Below are positions 13,093 through 24,235 of a stretch of DNA of 64,000 nucleotides, one piece after another (the stretch's first letter is position 1; every line of letters begins with the position of its first letter). Position numbers and translations under genes: made by a program. Under the pieces are notes generated by a model. It ran no database searches. It worked only from the letters and a program-made list of their open reading frames with translations, and had not been told where the DNA came from. Origin of the DNA: Apus apus (taxonomy: Eukaryota; Chordata; Aves; Apodiformes; Apodidae); contig NC_067283.1 in assembly GCF_020740795.1 (NCBI RefSeq), forward strand, positions 116,317,206 to 116,381,205. Reading direction: 5' to 3'.

Positions 13093-14367
13093 AATCTTAG
13101 GGGTTGGAAGGGACATCAAAAGATCATCTAGTCCGACCCTCCTGACAGAGCAGGATCACCCAGAGCACATCACACAGGAACGTTTCCAGGCAGGCTTTGA
13201 AAGTCTCCAGCAAAGGAGACTCCACGACCTCTCTGGGCAGCCTGTTCGAGTGCTCTGTCACTCTCACAGTAAAGAAGATTTTCTGGTATTTACATGGAAC
13301 CTCCTATTCTCCAGTTTACACCCATTGCCTCTTGTCCTATCGTTAGACATCACTGAAAAAAGCCTGGCTCCGTCCTTCTGACACTCGCCCTTAACATATT
13401 TGTAAACTTTGATGAGGTTGCCCCTCAGTCTCCTCCAAGCTAAAGAGGCCCAGCTCTCTCAGCCTTTCTTCACAAGGGAGATGTTCCACTCCCTTCATCA
13501 TCTTTGTGGCTCTGCGCTGGACTCTTTCAAGCAGTTCCCTGTCCTTCTTGAACTGAGGGGCCCAGAATTGGACACAATACTCCAGATGCGGCCTCACTAA
13601 GGCAGAATAGAGGGGGAGGAGAACCTCTCTTGACCTATTAACCACACCCTTTCTAATGCACCCCAGGATGCCATTGGCCTTCTTGGCTACAAGGGCACAT
13701 TGCTGGCTCATGGTCATCCTCCTGTCCACCAGGACCCCCAGGTCCCTTTCTCCTACAGTGCTCTCCAGCAGGTCAGCCCCCAACCTGTGCTGGTACATGG
13801 GGTTGTTCTTCCCCAGGTGCAAGACTCTACACTTGCCCTTGTTGAATTTCATCAATTTTCTCTCCATCCAACTCTCCAGCTTGTCTAGGTCTCACTGAAT
13901 GGCAGCACAGCCTTCTGGTGTGTCAGCCACTCCTCCCAGTTTAGTGTCATCAGCAAACTTGCTGAGGGCACACTCTGTTTCCTCATCCAGGTCATTGATG
14001 AAATTACTGAACAGTACTGGTCCCAGTACCGACCCCTGAGGGACTCCACTAGTCACAGACCTCCAACTAGCTTCTGTCCGATTGACCACAACTCTCTGAC
14101 TTCTTCCTTTCAACCAGTTCACAGTCCATCTCACTACCTGATCATCAAGACCACACTTCCTCAGCTTATCCACGAGGATGCTGTGGGAGACAGTGTCAAA
14201 TGCTTTACTGAAATCAAGATAAACCACATCTACTGTCCTACCACCATCTATCCACCTAGTTACTTCCTCATAGAGGGCTCTAAGATTGGTCAAACATGAC
14301 TTTCCCTTGGTAAAACCATGTTGACTGCTCTTAATAACCCACTCATCCTTGATATGCCTAGAGAGCA
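13093..14367 (-). mobile_element. CR1 LINE, 5'-truncated, minus strand
   Basis: About 1.27 kb of CR1 corresponding to roughly the last 1.25 kb of the plus-strand element at 17.5-21.3 kb, in the opposite orientation. It covers the central and C-terminal reverse-transcriptase region and the 3'UTR. The 3' end (left side) retains the GGTTGGAAGGGAC block, but the usual ATTCTATG octamers are replaced by an AATTT-rich stretch at 13075-13092. The 5' truncation point is near 14367. It is closely related to the 17.5-21.3 kb copy but clearly an independent insertion. Confidence 0.95.
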
Positions 14368-14368
14368 T
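13391..14368 (-). pseudogene. CR1 ORF2 fragment (reverse transcriptase), with a nonsense codon and a deletion
   Basis: Encodes the reverse-transcriptase core of CR1 ORF2. From the 5' side it has the [15 protein letters not shown] block, [15 protein letters not shown] (first catalytic Asp), [21 protein letters not shown] (catalytic Asp pair), and then the C-terminal [20 protein letters not shown] region. One in-frame TGA at 13892-13894 splits it; the intact copy has an Arg codon (AGA) there. Near 13435 a 5-base deletion relative to the intact copy shifts the frame just after the FSLE motif, and translation ends at 13391. The N-terminal endonuclease is missing through truncation. It is a dead copy whose coding sequence is otherwise little decayed, so the insertion is relatively young. 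Confidence 0.9.
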
Positions 14369-14540
14369 AATAGAGTTTTCATTTTTGTTTATATTTTTAT
14401 GATATTATTTTAATTAATGTCAAGATTTATAGATTCAGGGCCACACCTTGTCCTCAGAGTGTACTCAAACTCATCAATCTCTGAAATGTGAGGTCATAAA
14501 TCTGGGATCATCTACTGCCCCTCCCCCCCCCCCCCCCTTG
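14368..14540. other. AT-rich spacer with a poly-C run
   Basis: Short sequence between two CR1 fragments. Its start is AT-rich. A run of 15 C occupies 14523-14537, next to the following CR1 fragment. Confidence 0.7.
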
Positions 14541-14544
14541 CTAC

Positions 14545-14800
14545 AACCTTCTTTCAGGTAGTTCTAGAGATCAACAAGGTCTCCCCTCAGCCTCCTTTGC
14601 TACAGGCTAAAAAAAACCCAGTTTTCTCAGCTGTTCCTCATAAGACTTGTTCACAAGACCCTTCACCAGCTTCATTGCTCTTCTCTGGACTCACCCCAAC
14701 CCCTCAATGTCCTTGTATTGAGGGGCCCAGAACTGAACACTATTTGAGGTGTGGCTTCACCAGTGCTGATTACAGGGGAACAATCTCTTCCCTAGTCACA
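14545..14800 (-). mobile_element. CR1 LINE internal fragment, minus strand
   Basis: The plus strand carries the reverse complement of the CR1 region just before the 3'UTR: 'aaggtctcccctcagcctcc', the 'caggctaaa..aaacccag' block, 'cattgctcttctctggac' and 'ggggcccagaactgaacac'. No 3' octamers are present, so the fragment is truncated at both ends. It belongs to a different subfamily from the neighbouring copy at 13.1-14.4 kb and is separated from it by unrelated sequence. Confidence 0.85.
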
Positions 14801-17499
14801 CTAATTCTTGTGGTTATAAAACCACTGCAGTAACAGCTCTTTATAAAGAAAAATAGTTAGTGAATTGCGGAGAAAAATATGATGGTCCTAGAACTGTTTT
14901 CCACTGCTGATAAAGCCTTCCCATTGTAGGTGTTTTGCTTGACTCTACCCCATGTATCTGTGAATTTTTCCATAGTCATGCCTAGTGAATAGATTGAGAA
15001 ACAGAGATGATTTATGGTAAGTAATTCAATTTAGTATATATTGGAGCCAGAGGCACTGACCTTGTCTGATACACTCTAGCCATGAATCATAATTATTGCT
15101 GTAGGTGAATGTTCAGGCAGCAGTCAGTGGAAATCTAATAGCTGTGTGCTATTTAGTGACATGAGAAACTGAACATGGCAAAACCGGACTTGGACTGTAC
15201 AGACTCTTCCTTGTTCCTCAAGGTGATTGTATTGCCATGAACACGGCTAATCCTAAAAACACACACACTCCTGATAACCTACATGCACCTCAGACTAGGA
15301 AAGAGGATCTCACTTAATTGGTGAGGAAATAGAAGAAAATGTTATTGGCTTGCCTCAAGATTTACTGGTTGTTTTCACAACTAAAAGCTTTGTAATTGTT
15401 GATTTTAACCTTATCATGTTATGTTCCTAGTTCCCAGCTTTACTTAAATACATTGCAGTAGGGAGCAAATCTCTAAATCAAACATGGTAGTTGATTCATA
15501 TTAGGAAAAGCAACAATATAATCAAGTATCTGGCAGAGCCAGTTGCAAAGGAACATTTAAATGTGGAGGCAGTGTGAGTCAGGAATACATTTTCTTAAGA
15601 GTAATCTTAACATTTTAAACTGGATTCATGTAGATGTTTTCATCATAAGTGCATTTACAGAAAAGTTGATAATATAAAGTTGTACTTAATGCAGATTTCT
15701 TTCACTGGAAACCTGACTTTATGATGCTTGACTCCTTTCATTTAGTAAACAAAGCTATTTTTTATTTTTTTAAAGTGATTGTTTTTTGTTTTTTTTTAAA
15801 CACCATTAGTATATTTTCTGGAAATTAAATTTTACTAAGTAACAGGTGATAGACTTCTTGATTCTCTAAGTAGTAAGATTCACTGAAAACTAATCTTTAA
15901 GTTAAAGCTTATCAATAAGAAACCTGAAAATAAAGTTTCTATTAGTTTTTAAATACTCTTTGCTTTATTTATGCAGTGTATGTGTGGAAATTATTTTCTC
16001 TGATTTTTCTCAAAATTTAACATTTGGTCTTCTGAAGGTAGGGCATCAAATTGGTACAAATAAGCTAACAACTGCTAGTCAGTTTTGAAACATTTGGTCT
16101 GTGCATAACTGTTTTTACAAGGCACACACACACAGCAGTAGAATACCTTATCTTTAAAGAGCCTTACAGTGCTTACAGGAGTGTCACTCTGAATTTAACA
16201 AAATTAGTTTTGTATTGTTTGAAACACGGTAAATGCAATTGCTTGTCTTCTAGTATGCCTTAATTTATTTCCTTTTATCTGTACAGACAACTTTCTGTAA
16301 TGTTTTTCATTTGGAGAGTGGCCACCTATGGTGGCTGTTTATCCTGGTGTGTAGGCCCTTGGGTAGGCAGCTTCAGTCTGTAATCCAAACAGAAATTTTC
16401 ATTTAGACAAACCCACATCTGCTGATCCTATCTCAGCAGGTGTAAATTAAGAAACTTGTGGAGTTGATGATAGCTTAGGGGCTCACAAGCTCCAGAGCTA
16501 AAATACTTGGCAAGATTGTATTAGAGGACTATTTTAATTAACAAAGGACGCACTAATCCAAAATAAGGGTGTAATTGCTGACAAATTATGTTTAACTGGT
16601 TTAAAAATGTGGTTCAAGGGAAATACATAACATATAAAACAGGATGCCATCTAGAATTTCTGCATAACCTTTTAATTAGTAGAACTGTTACTTTTACCTT
16701 AAAGAAGAAATGAGGAAATTTGTGCAGAAAATTAGTATTGGGCCACTGAGAGGAGGGACAGTCAAAAAGCCTATTAGTTCAGCATTTATGGATTAGGGAT
16801 CATGATTCTGAAGTTCATAAATTTTGTCTTTCATCTCTGCCAGACATCTTATTCTTGTATTCAGAAACCCCCAAGTTAAAAGCAGAAATTAACTTTATCT
16901 TGAAAACTCTAAGAAGATGTATTTTCAGAATGCTGCAGCATTTTTTAGGTAGACAAAATATTTCATTTGATGTTGTTAGCAGAAGTCTAAAATGAAAAGT
17001 TAAATAATATAATCCTTCTAAAAAGAAAAGATACTCCAATGAGAAACTGCCAACAGGTGGGGTAGTGTAGAAAAATGCAGGGAATACATTTTTTAATATG
17101 ATATCTTTTCTCTATAGGTGCAGATTTGGGCAGATTTTGGGACTGTGGGCTAAAAACCATAAAAAAGCTGAAGTCAGTATAACTGTGTTTATTCTACGTG
17201 TCTGAGAAGACAGAAATAGCCAATAACAGAAACCCAGGAATCTTCCTAAAATGTACATATTATCTTCTTTTTCAGTGCTTTGTCTACAGTGTGCATCGTT
17301 TTTAGTAAAATAGTTTATATATTGTAGATAATAAATGGAAACACGTGTGATGCAGCTGAACAGTAATTTTGTGTAGTGGCAATTACTTTTACTGACACAG
17401 ATGCTTCTATCCCATTTGCAGACATACGCATAAACACAGACATTTGTATTTTCTTTTTATGCTTTGCAAGCCCCTTCCCCAAATACTAGATTGCTGTCT
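14801..17499. other. Intergenic DNA, no gene recognised
   Basis: AT-rich, with short A/T runs (for example around 15755-15800) and a small CA run near 16123-16134. Open frames are short. No repeat family recognised. Confidence 0.55.
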
Positions 17500-17525
17500 G
17501 CCTTTAATATGGGCAGGAGGAAGAG

Positions 17526-18307
17526 ATGCTAGAACAAGTGATGGATCCCCTCCCCTCCTGTTCTCAGGCAGAAGGAGAGAACTTTAGGAACATGGAGGAA
17601 TGGAGGGAGGTCCGTCCTCGGAGAGGCAAGAAAAAACCCTCCCAACTCCGTCCATCCTCCGAATTGCCCTTGAAGAATAGGTACGAGTCTTGGAACTTCA
17701 GGGAAAGGAAAATGAAGCTGGAGTGACAGATTTGTCTAGTGAACCGCCTATGACTTGTCACTCAGCTCCACGACTTAGGACTTCTTCAACTAAGAAGGAA
17801 AGGAGGGTAATTGTGGTGGGTGACTCCCTTCTGAGGGGAACAGAAGGGCCCATCTGTAGACCTGACCCATCCCACAGGGAGGTCTGCTGCCTCCCTGGGG
17901 CTCGCATTAGAGATGTTAAAAGGAAACTCTCTAGTATGGTAAATCCATCTGATTACTACCCACTGCTGATTTTTCAGGTTGGCAGTGACGAAATTACTAC
18001 AAGAAATGTAAGGGCAATGAAGAGAGACTTCAGGGCCCTGGGACGGCTAGTTAGGGGGTCTGGAGCACAAGTCGTGTTTGCCTCCATACCTCCTGCAAGA
18101 ATGGATGGAGAGATAAGCAGGAAGAGTTTAATGATGAATGAATGGCTAAGAGACTGGTGCCAAAGGCAGGGCTTTGGCTTTTTTGATCATGGGCTGCTCT
18201 ATGAGACACCTGGCCTGATGGTGGCAGGTGGGATGCGCCTGTCCCAGAGGGGGAAAAGGCTTTTGGGGCAGGACTTAGCAGGGCTCATTGAGAGAGCTTT
18301 AAACTAG
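17526..18307 (+). pseudogene. CR1 ORF1 (SGNH-esterase-like protein), frameshifted
   Basis: The first part, from 17526, contains the basic WREV..RRGKKKPSQ segment typical of CR1 ORF1. Around 17687 the frame changes: the original frame closes at 17726, while the conserved downstream reading continues in another frame up to the TAG at 18305-18307. A single missing G at about 17687 explains this. The downstream part holds the esterase-like domain: RRVIVVGDSLLRGTE (Gly-Asp-Ser nucleophile block at 17819-17827), REVCCLPGARIRDV, and a C-terminal RLSQRGKRLL. Two expected active-site positions are changed: the Gly-Ser-Asn-Asp block reads Gly-Ser-Asp-Glu (17981-17992), and the His before Leu-Ser near the C-terminus is Arg (CGC at 18236-18238). 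ORF1 in related LINEs is an RNA-binding or chaperone protein needed in the ribonucleoprotein. This copy probably cannot supply it in cis. Confidence 0.88.
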
Positions 18308-18309
18308 AT

Positions 18310-21195
18310 GTGAAGGGGGAAGGGGAGAAAACTGGGTCTGTTAGGGACAAGCCCAAGAGGAACATACCAGGGCCTGTAGGAGGATGGGCTAAGGAGGATT
18401 TAGTCCCACCGATGTGCTCTACTTGCTTCCTGAAATGCCTGTACACCAATGCACGCAGCATGGGGAATAAACAGGAAGAGTTAGAGGTCTGTGTGCGGTC
18501 TAAGGGTTATGATCTGGTAGCAATAACAGAGACATGGTGGGACAGCTCACACGACTGGAATGTGGCCATGGATGGCTATGTGCTTTTTAGGAAAGATAGG
18601 GTGGGGAAGCGAGGTGGTGGAGTTGCTCTTTATGTGAGAGAGCAACTAGAATGTATTGAGTTTTGTACAGGGGCTGATGAGGGGCGAGTTGAAATTCTGT
18701 GGGTAAGAATTAAAGGACAGGGTAGTATGGGTGACACAGTTGTGGGGGTCTACTACAGACCTCCTGATCAAGATGAGGAAGTTGATGAGGCTTTCTACAG
18801 GCAGCTGAAAGCAGCCTCACAACTGCAGTCCTTGGTCCTCATGGGAGATTTTAACTATCCCGATATCTGCTGGAAGACTTATACAGCCAGCCTTTCACAG
18901 TCTAGGAGGTTCCTCCAATGCATTGATGACAACTTCTTAATGCAAATGGTGGATGAGCCGACTAGAAGAGGAGCGCTGCTGGATCTTGTGCTCACCAACA
19001 AGGAGGGCCTTGTTGAAGCAGTGGTGGTCAATGGCAACCTTGGCTGCAGCGACCATGAGATGGTGGAGTTCAGGATCCTGTGTGGGAGGAACAGAATTTC
19101 CAGCAGGACCAGAACCCTGGACTTCTACAGAGCAAACTTCGGCCTCCTCAACCAATTGTTAAGGGAAGTCCCATGGGACAGAGTGCTAGAAGGTAAAGGG
19201 GCTCAAGATAGCTGGACAATATTCAAGGACCACTTCTTGCAAGCACAGCATCAGTGTGTCCCAATGGGTAGAAAATCTAGTAAGGGAGCTAGGAGACCAG
19301 CGTGGTTAAAAAAGGAACTGCTGGGGAAACTCAAGTGGAAGAGGAAAATCTACAGATCATGGAAGGAGGGACTGATCACTTGGGAGGAATATAGGAATGT
19401 TGTCAGGGAATGTAGGGAGGCAACTAGGAAAGCTAAGGCCTCCTTGGAACTTAACCTTGCAAGTCAGGTTAAGGACAGTAGAAAGGGCTTTTTCAAATAC
19501 ATAGCCAACAAAGCTAATACCAGAGGCAATATAGGCCCACTGCTGAATGAGGTGGGTGCCCTGGTGACAGAGGATATGAAGAAGGCAGAGGTGCTGAATG
19601 CCTTCTTTGCCTCTGTCTTTACTCCTGCAGGCTTTTCCCATGAGCCCCAGATTCATATAACCCCAGAAGTAGTCAAGATAGGTGAGGACATAGTAGATGA
19701 GGATTGGGTTAGGGATCAGTTGCATAATCTGGACATCCATAAATCGATGAGTCCGGATGAAATGCATCCAAGGGTGCTGAGGGAGCTGGCGGAGGTCATT
19801 GCTAGTCCACTCTCCATCATCTTCGGTAAGTCATGGGTAACTGGAGAGGTGCCTGAGGACTGGAGGATAGCAAACGTCACTCCAGTCTACAAGAAGGGCA
19901 AGAAGGAGGACCCGGGTAACTATAGACCGGTCAGCCTCACCTCCATCCCTGGAAAGGTAATGGAACAACTTGTCCTTGGCACTATCTCTAGACATATCAA
20001 GGAGATGGGGGTCATCAAGAGCAGTCAACATGGTTTTACCAAGGGTAAGTCATGTTTGACTAACCTCATAGCCTTCTATGAGGAAATTACTAGGTGGATA
20101 GATGATGGTAGAGCGGTAGATGTGGTCTATCTTGATTTCAGTAAAGCATTTGACACCGTCTCCCACAGCATCCTTGTAGATAAGTTGATCAAGTACGGGT
20201 TTGATGATCAGGCAGTGAGGTGGATCAAGAACTGGTTGAAAGGAAGAAGTCAGAGAGTTGTAGTCAATGGGACAGAATCTAGTTGGAGGCCTGTGACTAG
20301 TGGAGTCCCTCAGGGGTCGGTACTGGGACCGGTGTTGTTCAATATCTTCATCAATGACCTGGATGAGGGCACAGAATGTACCCTCAGCAAGTTTGCTGAT
20401 GACACCAAGCTGGGAGGAGTGGCTGACACACCAGAAGGCTGTGCTGCCATTCAGAGAGACTTAGACAGGCTGGAGACTTGGGCGGGGAAAAACCTGATGA
20501 AGTTTAACAAGAGCAAGTGTAGAGTTTTGCATTTGGGGAAGAAAAACGCCATGCACCAGTACAGGTTGGGGGCTGACCTGCTGGAGAGCAGTGTAGGAGA
20601 AAGGCACCTGGGGGTCATGGTAGACAGGAGGATGACCATGAGTCAGCAGTGTGCCCTTGTGGCTAAGAAGGCCAATGGCATCCTGGGGTACATTAGAAAG
20701 GGTGTGGTTAGTCGGTCAAGAGAGGTTCTCCTCCCTCTCTATTCTGCATTGGTGAGGCCACATCTGGAATATTGTGTCCAGTTCTGGGCCCCTCAGTTCA
20801 AGAAGGACAGGGAAGTGCTTGAAAGAGTCCAGCGCAGAGCCACAAAGATGATTAAGGGAGTGGAACATCTCCCTTGTGAGGAAAGGCTGAGGGAGCTGGG
20901 TCTCTTTAGTTTGGAGAAAAGGAGACTGAGGGGGGACCTCATCAATGTTTACAAATATGTAAAGGGTGAGTGTCAAGACGATGGAGTTAAGCTTTTTTCA
21001 GTGAAGACCAGTGATAGGACAAGGAGTAATGGATACAAGTTGGAGCATAGGAGGTTTAAGAGGAATATCAGGAAAAATTTTTTTACTGTAAGAGTGACAG
21101 AGCACTGGAACAGGCTGCCCAGAGAGGTTGTGGAGTCTCCTTCGCTGGAGACATTCAAAACCCGCCTGGATGCCTTCCTGCGTGATGTACTCTAG
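18310..21195 (+). CDS. CR1 ORF2 polyprotein (endonuclease-reverse transcriptase), uninterrupted
   Basis: 961 codons without a stop. The frame opens at 18292; a GTG is at 18310 and the first ATG is at 18412 (residue 35 counted from 18310), so the true start is uncertain. The N-terminal apurinic-type endonuclease spans roughly residues 42-265: Asn47 in [15 protein letters not shown], Glu74 in ITETWW, the GDFN block at 179-182, and SDH at 247-249, all expected catalytic positions. The reverse-transcriptase domain follows at roughly 500-770, with Asp609 in [20 protein letters not shown], and the catalytic pair Asp697-Asp698 in FADD. The C-terminal region carries the [19 protein letters not shown] block. 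The protein nicks target DNA and copies the element RNA there. It begins only a few bases after the ORF1 stop, implying reinitiation or a similar translation mechanism. No obvious missing catalytic residue was found. Activity is not shown by an open frame. Confidence 0.93.
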   Translation: MKGEGEKTGSVRDKPKRNIPGPVGGWAKEDLVPPMCSTCFLKCLYTNARSMGNKQEELEVCVRSKGYDLVAITETWWDSSHDWNVAMDGYVLFRKDRVGKRGGGVALYVREQLECIEFCTGADEGRVEILWVRIKGQGSMGDTVVGVYYRPPDQDEEVDEAFYRQLKAASQLQSLVLMGDFNYPDICWKTYTASLSQSRRFLQCIDDNFLMQMVDEPTRRGALLDLVLTNKEGLVEAVVVNGNLGCSDHEMVEFRILCGRNRISSRTRTLDFYRANFGLLNQLLREVPWDRVLEGKGAQDSWTIFKDHFLQAQHQCVPMGRKSSKGARRPAWLKKELLGKLKWKRKIYRSWKEGLITWEEYRNVVRECREATRKAKASLELNLASQVKDSRKGFFKYIANKANTRGNIGPLLNEVGALVTEDMKKAEVLNAFFASVFTPAGFSHEPQIHITPEVVKIGEDIVDEDWVRDQLHNLDIHKSMSPDEMHPRVLRELAEVIASPLSIIFGKSWVTGEVPEDWRIANVTPVYKKGKKEDPGNYRPVSLTSIPGKVMEQLVLGTISRHIKEMGVIKSSQHGFTKGKSCLTNLIAFYEEITRWIDDGRAVDVVYLDFSKAFDTVSHSILVDKLIKYGFDDQAVRWIKNWLKGRSQRVVVNGTESSWRPVTSGVPQGSVLGPVLFNIFINDLDEGTECTLSKFADDTKLGGVADTPEGCAAIQRDLDRLETWAGKNLMKFNKSKCRVLHLGKKNAMHQYRLGADLLESSVGERHLGVMVDRRMTMSQQCALVAKKANGILGYIRKGVVSRSREVLLPLYSALVRPHLEYCVQFWAPQFKKDREVLERVQRRATKMIKGVEHLPCEERLRELGLFSLEKRRLRGDLINVYKYVKGECQDDGVKLFSVKTSDRTRSNGYKLEHRRFKRNIRKNFFTVRVTEHWNRLPREVVESPSLETFKTRLDAFLRDVL

Positions 21196-21283
21196 GTGAC
21201 CCTGCTCTGGCAGGGGGGTTGGACTAGATGATCTTTCGAGGTCCCTTCCAACCCCTAGGATTCTATGATTCTATGATTCTATG
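21196..21283 (+). other. CR1 3'UTR and terminal octamer repeats
   Basis: Only about 88 bases separate the ORF2 stop from the element end. They contain the conserved block for 3' recognition by the reverse transcriptase (GGTTGGACTAGATGATCTTT, then GGTCCCTTCCAACCCC) and about three tandem ATTCTATG units. The same terminal block is recognisable in most of the other CR1 fragments in this window. Confidence 0.9.
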
Positions 21284-23924
21284 GTATCAGTAGAAAACAG
21301 TATTAGTGTGTTCAAAATGGGTAATTTTTCAGTTAAGTTAACTACTCTGAGTTGTATCTTTAGCAGCATTTCTTCCTTTAGGTTTGAGTTCAGCACAGTT
21401 GTTAAGTAAGGTGAAGAGTGCTGCTTGTCTGTAAAGCACAGCCTTCAGGAGGTATTTTTCTCTGGAGACTTGTTAACTGATGCCTTCAAAGTCAAACTGG
21501 GCACCCAAGTAAAGTCCTTCAATATAATGGAAGGCTGATGTGAAACAGGAGCAAAGGTGCTGTTGGAGGATATGTAGGTGTTCCATACTGTTCTGATGGG
21601 TTGTGGGGAAACCTGGTTACTGCCTTAATGAACTAGCTCAGGGAGTTGGGTACAATCTTAGCACAATAGCTCCATGTGGACCCATTTCTCTCTGCTGCTG
21701 CTCTCGACTCAAGACAGTTCCTGCAGACTGAGGTCCCTTATCTCCACACTATCTTGTCTGAGCAAGGACAAACTATGCTTTGTTTTCAGAATCACTTTCT
21801 CTTATTGGAATATAAGGAGTGTGGTGCTACATATGGTGTATCTTCTGGAGATGGCTGATGTGCTGTGGAGGAGGAGGAGTTAAAGACCTTCCAGTTGTGG
21901 CTGCTTTGGTGACAATACTGCCATGTAACTGCATTTACATTGCCTCAGATGGCAATGTACAAAACTCATAGCTGACCTGTTCTTAATGATGAAAAAGTGA
22001 TACTTAGGAGAATAATAACTTCATTAAATTATGTTATTAGTAATAATAGAATGAGGAGGTATTGGTGTCACTTGCTGACTTTTTTATAAGCACAAGTGGA
22101 TGTTTGCAGGGCTGGTGGGGTGGGGGTGAGGGGAGCCTGTATAAACCAACCTGGTTTCTTCATTTCCTGGTGTAACTTCTTGGGAAACCATCTGTGGGAA
22201 ACGGGGAATTTGCTGCCCATCTTTATCTGGGGGGAAGAACTTTTCTGAAAGAAAGTTTTTCTGGTCAGTTGGCCTATGTTACAGGGCTGGCTTTTTTATA
22301 GTGTTAATAAATAAAGGTATAGTGAGAAAATGCTCAGATTCCCTGCAATTTAATTTAGCACAAAATGACAAAGAAGTTTAAGTTTCAGGCTTCTGCTAGG
22401 CCACCTGCCTGGGTTTCCTAGCCTGCTGGCCTCTGTCTGCCCCGTAGATGACAGATTAGCTGTGAACATCCTCTATAAAAGGAAACATGTTCTATAAAAT
22501 TCACACCAGGGTTTCCAATTTAGTATCAGAGTCAGGACATCCTAAAATAAAATTCAGTTCAAAAATAGGTCGGGGGGGTGGGGTGTCAGGGTTAAAAGCA
22601 AACAATCTACTGATGTCAGGTTATTCTGTGAGAAAACATGCATGGAAAAGGGGTTTAGTGTCTTGTTCAGGTGCAGCAGGTTTTTGCTGATGGGGAGTAA
22701 AGCAAAGCAAAACAATAATAGCATGTTCCGTGAATCTAGTGTGATAAAGAAGAGTTCCTATATAGCAAAACAGGAAGTTTAAAAAAGGCCAAACAATTGA
22801 TCTTTGAGGACAGGAATGATATTTTAATTTTAACCTTTTTGTTTTGGCTTTAATTTAGAATTTACAAAGTGATGCAAATCATCACCAGTAAATAGCATTT
22901 TAATGCATTCGGTGCACATGTGTTGATACAGGGAGAGACATAAAATATTTTATATATTTAATTTTCTTTCTGCAAATGAAATACTGACAGTTTTAGCTAC
23001 CTGAGGTGTGTAAATCAGGATGTTTATCTCCTTGGACTTCTCATTATCTTCCCAGTATGTTTTCTCCAGGAGTTGTACAGCAAAACCTTTATCTAAGCTT
23101 TCCTGAAAATTTTATTCTAAGGATATTTCGCTTCATTTGTTGAAATGTATCTTTTGAAGGTATTATTTTCCAGATCTCATATATAGTTGAATCTAAGCAA
23201 AAACGATCAACTCTCTGACATTGTTGGTAGTCTTTGGTGAAAACTTGAACCACACCTTGACAAAGACCTTATCTAAGCATTTGCAATGTTATGTAATTGT
23301 TAATTAAATATAATGCAATGTGGTACTCTCAATCTAATAGTAATTTTAAAACTGCCCTGTAGTAAAAATTATACTAACACAGAACTGAATAATACATAAG
23401 ACAAGGTGTTACTGTTTTATGTAAGCATGCCCATTTTTGTTTATATTTAATATTCAAAATAAGTTTACAATCTTAGATTTTTGCTATTCAATATTGGGGA
23501 AAAATGGTAAGTACAGTCATTATTTACATTAATGTTCTGTCTCTTCCGAAATTTTGTCTTTGACTTGCAGCAATTGTGCCTTGCTCTGTCTTTGCTCCTA
23601 GCCTGAAAAATGTTGTAGTGCGAGTGTTTGCCATCCGGGTGCTTAAAGAATGTGATCAAATCATTGCTTGAGATTTTCTCTGTTAAGCTGAAAAGATTGA
23701 GTCTGTGGAATCCTGCACTGTCAAACCTTTGGATGGTTCCTGTACCCATCTTTGATGTCATTGTAGCTGATGAATGTTATTTTCCATGTATTAACCTGAA
23801 AACAGGTTATGCCTTTCTAAAAGAAGATGCAGCACTGCCAAGCACAGAGATAATGGAAATTCAGTGCTCCTATTTCTGTTCCAGATTCATATTCTTCTTT
23901 TTAAGCATTCTAGAATTACAGTAG
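21284..23924. other. Intergenic DNA, no gene recognised
   Basis: AT-rich sequence without a recognised gene. Open frames up to about 98 codons occur near 23465-23924 on both strands but show no domain and overlap one another, so they look like chance. Confidence 0.55.
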
Positions 23925-24235
23925 CCCCTCTGGGCACAGAATTCTCTGAAAGTCCATGCCCATATGATGATCCTTTTCAGGGTTTCAGGGCATGAGCCTT
24001 TGTCTTTGTTCCTATGCATGACTTTACATTTGCTTATCTTAAAACGCATTTGGATTGCTTGCATCCATGCTACCATGTGATCTTGATTGCTCTGTATCAG
24101 TGAACTCTACCCTTCTTGTTATTTGCCTTTTTCCAACCCCTCACATCTTCTGCAGTGACTTCGTTTTCTTGCAGAAGTGTTAAGTTGGAGGAAATAAGAG
24201 CTGATCCTATGGAATCCCATTAAAAACACGGCTTA
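23925..24235 (-). mobile_element. Ancient CR1-like LINE fragment, minus strand
   Basis: The plus strand matches the reverse complement of the degraded amniote CR1/L3-type reverse-transcriptase region. Landmarks are 'gactttacatttgctt..ttaaaacgcat', 'gcttgcatccatgctacca', 'gatcttgattgctctgtatc', then the divergent 'ttctgcagtgacttcgttttcttgcag'. It is much more diverged than the other CR1 copies in the window, with no open frame, so it probably predates the bird radiation. Boundaries are approximate. Confidence 0.7.

Larger units (their letters stand above)
17500..21283 (+). mobile_element. Near full-length CR1 LINE (non-LTR retrotransposon)
   Basis: An element of about 3.8 kb with ORF1, ORF2, a very short 3'UTR and the diagnostic 3' terminal octamers (ATTCTATG, about three copies at 21260-21283). 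The last conserved block reads GATGATCTTTCGAGGTCCC. CR1 moves by target-primed reverse transcription, and most avian copies are severely 5'-truncated. This one reaches into the N-terminal part of ORF1; the left boundary is estimated from where similarity to CR1 ORF1 begins, and the extreme 5' end (5'UTR and probably the first part of ORF1) is missing. I saw no convincing target-site duplication, as is usual for CR1. ORF2 is uninterrupted, so the copy is young or the family was recently active. Confidence 0.95.

Noticed and set aside
19357..19767. 136-codon antisense frame within the CR1
   Set aside because: Shadow of the CR1 ORF2 on the opposite strand.
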